A DNA stretch of 20,559 bases, from positions 1 through 20,559 of the forward strand of contig AACE03000032.1 in the NCBI GenBank assembly GCA_000149225.2, given 5' to 3'. Positions 14,627-20,559 of the stretch are shown here, piece after piece. The position numbers were made by a program, and so were the translations under genes. The notes below the pieces were generated by a model. It worked only from the letters and a program-made list of their open reading frames with translations, searched no databases and was not told the origin of the DNA. Position 1 is the first letter of the stretch, and every line of letters begins with the position of its first letter. The DNA comes from Lachancea kluyveri NRRL Y-12651. Lineage: Eukaryota > Ascomycota > Saccharomycetes > Saccharomycetales > Saccharomycetaceae.

Positions 14627-17600
14627 TCACTCAAACGACTTTAGTTGCACATGCTGCACGTGCTGTCCCGAGCTGTTGGGGCCCCGGAGCCCACCACTGT
14701 CGGCGTTTGCCCTGGCGAGGTCTTCGATCTGGCGCTTCTGCGCAGGCGTGAGAACCTCGTTGACAACCTTCTTGAAGGCTTCCGCGTCCAGCCCGATCAG
14801 CTCGATGATCTTGTCATTGGCATACCCGCGATTTTCTGGGAATGCGTCGCAAAACCACAGCAAGAACGTCGTGCATATGGTGAACGCAGAGACGGTTTTC
14901 GCAGAGTCTTCCGTAGCCGATCGTTTTGTAAAGAGAAAGATGATCTCTCCCACCAGCCTTGGGTCCTCGAGCTTCTGTGCCTCTTCGGCGTTGCTTACAG
15001 CGGCAAGCAGCTTCGGAATGGCACGTCTCAAAACCAGCTTGCTTGTCTTTGACTCGGGAAAGCTCAAGATTAGAGACTTGAAGCCCTGCGCCGCCAGCGC
15101 CATGGTAGACTTTTGCGCCAAGCCCCCAACCAAGAGAGCAACGCATCCCTCAACGTCGCTCTGGGAAAGGGAAGCGTAGTCGTTGGTGATAAACACCAAA
15201 CACGTTGCCAGGGCGTTTTCCTTTCCCAGCTTGCCAAACACAACCGGCTTGATCGACTCGAACAAGATCACTGCAAGTGTGGGGTCGTTCATCTTTGTAA
15301 TCAAGTCCGACAGAACAGACTTGAGCAGCGGCAGAACCATGGGGACTAGTAGGTCTGGCTGCGTGCTCTCAAAGACCCTCCCCACTACGTATAGCAAGCA
15401 CGCGTACAGATCGAGCTTGAGGAGGTCCGGAAGCGCACAGACAACGCGCGCCATCGAGTTGAACGTTTTCCGGAGCAGAACCAGCTCTGCGTCGCCGAGC
15501 AGCAGTCCCTCGGCCTTGTTTCCATCCTCGCCGGCCGCCTCTCTGGTCAGATTGTCCTTGATGAACGGGACGAGTCCCGAAATCACCGTCACAGAAACTC
15601 TCAGCAGGTCGTAAACCTTGTCTATCCCGTTCAAAAACTCGTCTGTTTCGGCGTTCTGCTTGGCGTAGCTCACCACCAGGTCGTGCACGATGTCAACCGC
15701 CGCGGACTTGTCCTCCGTGGTGCCGGTCAGCACCAACCGGTCCAGGACGTCGACGGTCTCTGTGTGGACCCCGTCCTGGAAAAACGTCTCGGACGGAACG
15801 TTGCACTGCAAAACCTTGTGGAGCGCTTCCAAGATCCTCAGCTTCGGTGCGTCGTCTTCCTCATCCTGGTTCTTCACCAGCGCCTCCATGCACTCCGCGT
15901 ATAGCACAAACATGAAGCTTTGAAGGTCGTCTTTCTTTAGACACTTGTCCAACAAATCGTGGTTTTCCTCAACCACACATCCGATTGCGTCGACAAAGTT
16001 CAGCCAAACGGGCTCAAACAGCTCCAGTTTCGTCCTCTTGGTCTCGACAAGCTTCTCGTTGGCCGGCCCTTCTACCGAGCCCGGTGCCGGGTCCGCGTCG
16101 CTGTATTTCACCATCGCAAACTCGCGCAGCGAGATGATCCACAATGGTACCAGAGTCTCCAGGTGTTGGTCCGTAAAGCGCCGTAGCTGTGCATTTTTGG
16201 TTGACGTTGCCTTTATCTTTAGCTGGGCCCACGCGCTCAACACTGCGAGCTCGATCTTTCTCCGAGACTTTTTCGTCGGGATGGTGGTCTGGCCAATGCT
16301 GATGTACCCCGCCTTGTCTGCAAACTCGCCCAACGCACCAACCAGCAGCTTCGAGACTCTGCCCAGCCTGTCCAACGGCACGATGTCTGCGGCCAAAAAC
16401 TCCGCAACAACCTGGATCGCAGAAGCAACCACCGCCGGGGAGCTGCCGCGGTCAAACGCGGGCATTAGCGCACTGGTGATCCGCGCCTCCTGTTGCTCGA
16501 GGATGGAGAACTCGGGGCTCTCGCTGTCCCTCTCGCTTGCATACTTGGCAATGACCAGGCCCAGGATCCCGATGCCGGTGTTCTTCATGGACTGAATCTT
16601 GGCCGTGGAGGCGTTGAACGAAACCGTGATGAGACTGGGCAGTCTGTGGCGCAGAACGTTGAACACCCTGTCACTGGTTTCTGAAAACAAGAACAGCTGC
16701 TGTACTAATTGCAGGATAGCCTCTTTGAACATCCAGCTCATGGTGTCACTGCTTGCATTGTCGTCAGCAGCCGTGGTTGCGGTCATGGTTGCAGTAGTAG
16801 TGACAGTGCTAGTGGTGGTAGCAGTGGTAGTGGCTGCAGCTGTGGCTTTGGTTGCAGTCGCAGTCGCAGTCGCAGCTGCAGTTGCACCCGTGCCGCCCAA
16901 CGACCCTCCTTCTCTGTCAGCCTGGGACATTGACGCCTCCTCCTCGTCGTAGATCTCGTCCCCCGCCACTCCTCGTTGAGCACCGCGTCTCGACAGCCAG
17001 TTGTTGGCGGAGGAAAAAAACTTGGAAAACAGCTTGTCCCGCGAAACATTGAACAACTGGAACAGCTTGTCAAACCACGTAGGATCCTGGTCGTACGTGC
17101 GTGCAAGCCACTCGTCGATGTACGCACGAACCGTCCTCGACGTTGGGTGCAGAGCCAAGCACACCCACACCAGGTACTCGATGTCCTTGGTAAAGGGGCC
17201 CTTTCTGTTTAGCTTTAGCAGCTGCGAGAAAAACCTCAGACTCTGCTCTCTGCCCTTCCAGCTTGCAGACAGAGGAACCAGCTCGCTAGTTTTGGTGAAA
17301 AAGTGGCTGTTGTACGCAGACCCCAATCCCGGGAACCACCGTCTGCGCAACGAGACCCTTTGCGACTGGGATGGGCAGAAAGTCGCCAAACAGCGTGTCC
17401 ATCTTGAAGGTGGCCAGGTCTTCGTAGACCTCCAGGGCATAAAGCTGGGCAGCCACTGCTCCGGAGGTCAGCAACCCCACTAGCACGTTTCTGTAAGACT
17501 CCAGCGCCCCGGCGTCCAGCTCCATGATGTTGGGACCAACGGTTTCCGTCAGGATCTTGAGGATCCGGCCCAGCACGAGGTGTGAGTCGAACCTGTGGTT

Positions 17601-20476
17601 GTAGTTGTGACGCCACGTGGATGGGCCGTAACGGCCGTAGGCGTCGTCCGCGAGGACCCTTTCCATGGTGCGCAGCAGCTGGGAGGCGGTGGCCACATCA
17701 ATAACCAGGTGGTTCTCCAGAAGGATGGAGAGGGCCTCCAGACACCACGTGTGGACCACGGCATGCGGGTCCATGATCATGGTTTCGAGCACGCCGAGCG
17801 CCTCGGCAAAGCTCACGTCCTGCGGGTTGTAGCGGTAGATGGCGGCCAGGGACAGCGCGCTAAAGACCCTGGAGTACGGGTCCTCGATGTCGACGATGTT
17901 CTTGACCAGGACCCCAAAGCTGCCACGCGCAAAACCCTCGCCCGCACCGCCGGGACCAGCCTCGCGCTCGTGTCTCGTCGCTGCGGCCGCCAGCAGGCCG
18001 ATGGAGTCCGAGTTGAGCTTCGCCAGACACTCGTCGTCGTTCAGGTCGACCCGCTTCAGCGTGTCTATGAGCAGCGAGGCCACAGACGTCTCCAGCCGGA
18101 GCCCGCTGTCCTGCATGATACTCAGTGCGCCGTGGATGGCCACGCAGGCATTCACCGCGATGGCCGTGGCGCGCAGGGGCGTGGCGGTCCTGGAAAAGAT
18201 GAACGAGTTCAGGTTCTCCAGCACAGAGTGCTGGATCTTGCTGTTCAGAAACGGAAACACAACGGAAAAAATCTCGACTGACGAGTTGATGATGGACGTG
18301 GTCACCCGCGGCGAGTAGCGCTCCAGTGTCGAGTACGACCCGCGCCCGTACAGTGTAATGAAGTAGTCGTAGGACAGGACCGACGTAATGGGCCTGGTCA
18401 GCTCGTTCTCAAAAACGCTGTGCCAGTAGTGGTCTGCCTGCAGCCATTTCTCAGGCCGCCTGGTCTCGATTCTGGCGGCGGCAGCCGGTTTGACGCTCAA
18501 CTCTTCGACTCTGAACCCGTTCACCTTGCTGGACAGGCCGTACGCAAACCCGTCCTTGTGGCGCAGCAGGCTGTCCATCGACAGGTCCTGGACCGTCTCC
18601 TCTTTGGTTGCGTCCCCGGAAGGCGCCCTCTTCTCGCCCATGGCCCGGATGGAGTCCAGCACGTGGCGTGGAGACTCGGCATACAGGTTCGGGTCGGCAA
18701 AGTTCTTGACAATCAGAATGAGCACAGCACTGTTGAAGTCGTTTTTGACGTGGTCGTGGATTCTCAGGTAGATCTGCAGAATCCTGTTTTCGTTCTGCAG
18801 GATCGCGTTGTCGATCGTGCGTGACTTGGTGCGGATCGAGTGGTTGAAGTTGGAGCACTTGGTCAGCAGGTACGACACCTGCTTGGCAACGTCGCGGCCC
18901 GTGGCGGCACTGCCCAGGTACGTGAGCAAGCACGTTAGCGCGTGGTGCCTGATCTCCAAGTTCTTGTACAGCTCGTCGTCGTCCGCGTAGCTGAACGTGT
19001 GCGTCAGGATGTTCTTCCAGAACAGAAACAGCTGCGACGTGTGCATCTGCAGGAACTGCTCGTCGTCGTAGTTCATCAGCCCGGTCAGCAGGATCCAGGC
19101 AACAAGCTCCTTGTAGTACGTGTTTGACCTCGTAGCGGTGCTGTTGTTCTTCAAGAACGACGTGGCAAACACCATGACCTTCATGACCAGCTCGTACGAC
19201 ACGTAGTCCTTGTCCGCGGCATCCACTAGACTGGCAATGGTCAGCGCATGTCCGTGGTTTCTGGCAAACGGGAACGCCTCTGTCAGGTTAAAGTCGCTCG
19301 ATAGCGCTTCTAGCGAGTCCTCTATCACTCGTGTCATGTGTTCGGGGAATGCCTGCAAAAACAGCTTGAGCAGCTCGTTCGCGTGCACTCTGATCTGGAA
19401 ACTCTCGCTCACCGACAGCTGCACCAGCTTTGCCCGCACGCGTTGCACAAACCGCTCGTCCATGGCAAGCGACGACGACAAAGCAGCGAGCAGGAGCTTT
19501 GCCAAGCCTAGGAATGCGATTGTGGTGTACGGCGCCTCGTCCTTGCTGTCTCTTAGCAGTTCTGCGTCTGTGTCGCTGCTGCTGCTGCTGCTGCTGCTGC
19601 CGCCGCTATTGAAAATGTTCATCAGCATCAGGCTTTTGGCAGCGTCCCCAACCTGCGGCAGTAAGAGCTGGTGCATGTGCTCAAAGTACTTTAGATACCT
19701 CGAGACCGAGTCCAGCTTTTCCTCCTGGACCCGTGGGTCGCCAAAGATTCTGGTTGCGAGGCCTGCGGTGATGTCCAGGTACCTGCAGCCGCCCAGAAAC
19801 GAGCGGTCGGTGCACACGTTGAGCGTGATAAAGTGAACGATCGACTCGAAGCAGCCCGACTTGACGTCTCTGGTGCTGCACTCGACAAACATCTGCGCGT
19901 AAAACGCCCACACCTGGTCCAGCGAGACAAGCTGCTTCGCGGAGCAGTAGTGGAACAGGATCTCCGCGAGCGTCTTGGCCGTGTGCGTGCGGGTCTCGTC
20001 GTGCGTGAAGCCGTAGTGAGCAATCCCGTTACGGTAGAGCCTGGCGTCCAATGCGTCCAGAAGCTCGTGGGTGTGTGCTCGCACAAACGGTTCCCTCCTA
20101 AAGTGCGCACCCGAGGCATCGATCAGGGCGCACAGAAACCCGGCGTGGTAGCCCTGGTCCCCCGGAGGACAGCTCTTGTACAAGCTGTTTGCACATCTTG
20201 TTGAGCTTTGCCATCGCGTTCTCGTCGACAATCGAGTCGCCGCAGCTCCTCGCGGCTGCGTTGAAAAGTTGCATCAATAGCGTTGCGAATGTGGCGTGGA
20301 AGTACTTGCTCTTTTCCATCATCTTTTTCAGGTTTTTGAATATCCCGCCAAACAGCAGTGGAACCCAGGGATGTTAGTCCGGCGCAAAACACTCGAACGT
20401 TTCGAGTAGAACCCGTGGCGCTGAGCTCCTTGACCGGCGAAAACTTGTAATTCTTTTTCCTGTCTACTCTGATCAT
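14627..20476 (-). CDS. LAA1: Laa1-like AP-1 accessory protein (HEATR5 family), several frameshifts
   Basis: The largest gene here, about 1,950 codons (S. cerevisiae Laa1 is 2,014 aa). Laa1 is a HEAT-repeat protein that helps localise the AP-1 clathrin adaptor at the trans-Golgi/endosome. The two main open frames (14627 to about 17324, and about 17321 to 20163) are coherent long helical proteins. The tail HVQHVQLKSFE fits the QLKSF-type end of the family, and position and strand match YJL207C. Three breaks are visible: at CCCC 17321-17324, at CCCCC 20159-20163, and near CCC 20364-20366 (all + strand). Removing one C at each gives a single frame back to ATG 20476. The first ~100 residues remain uncertain, and the true start could lie beyond the window. 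Odd inserts are a Thr/Ala tract (16763-16890) and eight Ser (19575-19600). Confidence 0.85.
16763..16890. repeat. Low-complexity Thr/Ala-coding tract in LAA1
   Basis: A GYN-periodic stretch on the + strand codes on the minus strand for about 42 residues made almost only of Thr and Ala (TATATATKATAAATTTATTT and similar), flanked by acidic segments (EEEASMSQADRE on one side, AADDNASSDT on the other). It is most likely a disordered linker between HEAT blocks. Confidence 0.85.
19575..19600. repeat. (GCT)n trinucleotide repeat in LAA1
   Basis: Eight in-frame AGC serine codons on the minus strand (GGSSSSSSSSDTD), in a probable surface loop of the N-terminal third of Laa1. Confidence 0.9.
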
Positions 20477-20489
20477 GCTCTTGCTACGC

Positions 20490-20559
20490 TCTAGCTCTGA
20501 CTCTGCTCTGCTCTGCTCTGACTCTGCTCTGCTCTAGACTCTGGCCTCTGGGCCTCTGC
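20490..20559. repeat. CTCTG pentanucleotide repeat at window end
   Basis: Repeats of CTCTG with variants GACTCTG and CTCTAG run to the end of the window, directly upstream of the proposed LAA1 ATG. They may be a promoter purine/pyrimidine tract of LAA1. The abrupt end in a simple repeat could also mark a contig edge. Confidence 0.8.

Noticed and set aside
20323-20476. Intron in the 5' end of LAA1 (GACTAAC resembles a branch point)
   Set aside because: No GTATGT- or GTAAGT-like donor upstream and no clear acceptor; a one-base error explains the frame change more simply.

Overview
The window is nuclear DNA of a budding yeast (Saccharomycotina). The evidence is the gene set itself: a MATalpha mating-type locus (alpha1 and alpha2, no a-genes) between SLA2 and DIC1, short introns with TACTAAC branch points, and PEX2, CBP1, NUC1 and LAA1 homologues. 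CTG falls at leucine positions that are conserved in DIC1 and NUC1, so CUG appears to be read as leucine, which argues against the CUG-Ser clade. Housekeeping genes are GC-rich (about 60% in lines counted by hand), while the MAT segment is near 35-38%. I do not assign a genus.

Layout. Positions 1-827 hold the 3' end of SLA2 (+). At 898-2130 (-) is MATalpha1 with its alpha-box. At 2567-3334 (+) is MATalpha2, a three-exon homeodomain gene. The two MAT genes diverge from a 436-bp promoter that carries a very good match to the a1/alpha2 haploid-gene operator of Saccharomyces. Positions 3335-4263 hold an ATG-less open frame, a 4 x 11-bp tandem repeat and the DIC1 promoter. DIC1 (+, mitochondrial dicarboxylate carrier) is at 4264-5130. 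A convergent Zn2Cys6 transcription factor gene (-) occupies 5878-8101 and is broken by one frameshift at a run of eight G. A 1.3-kb divergent promoter region follows, with microsatellites and three CACGTG boxes at 15-bp spacing.

From 9441 to the window end lies PEX2(+)-CBP1(+)-NUC1(-)-LAA1(-). This is the same order and orientation as S. cerevisiae YJL210W-YJL209W-YJL208C-YJL207C. LAA1 is split into three or more frames. Each break, like the one in the zinc-cluster gene, is repaired by removing one base from a C run on the + strand, which points to sequencing error before gene decay.

Functionally, alpha1 would activate alpha-specific genes. Alpha2 would repress a-specific genes with Mcm1 and haploid genes with a1 in diploids, including alpha1 itself through the operator seen here. 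The other genes are housekeeping: endocytosis (SLA2), mitochondrial transport (DIC1), peroxisome import (PEX2), cytochrome b mRNA stability (CBP1), mitochondrial nuclease (NUC1) and clathrin/AP-1 traffic (LAA1). I see no prokaryotic, viral or transposon genes, no CRISPR array and no convincing tRNA. The most notable content is the MAT locus: an intron-bearing alpha2 that keeps both the N-terminal and the Mcm1-linker motifs, plus its operator.
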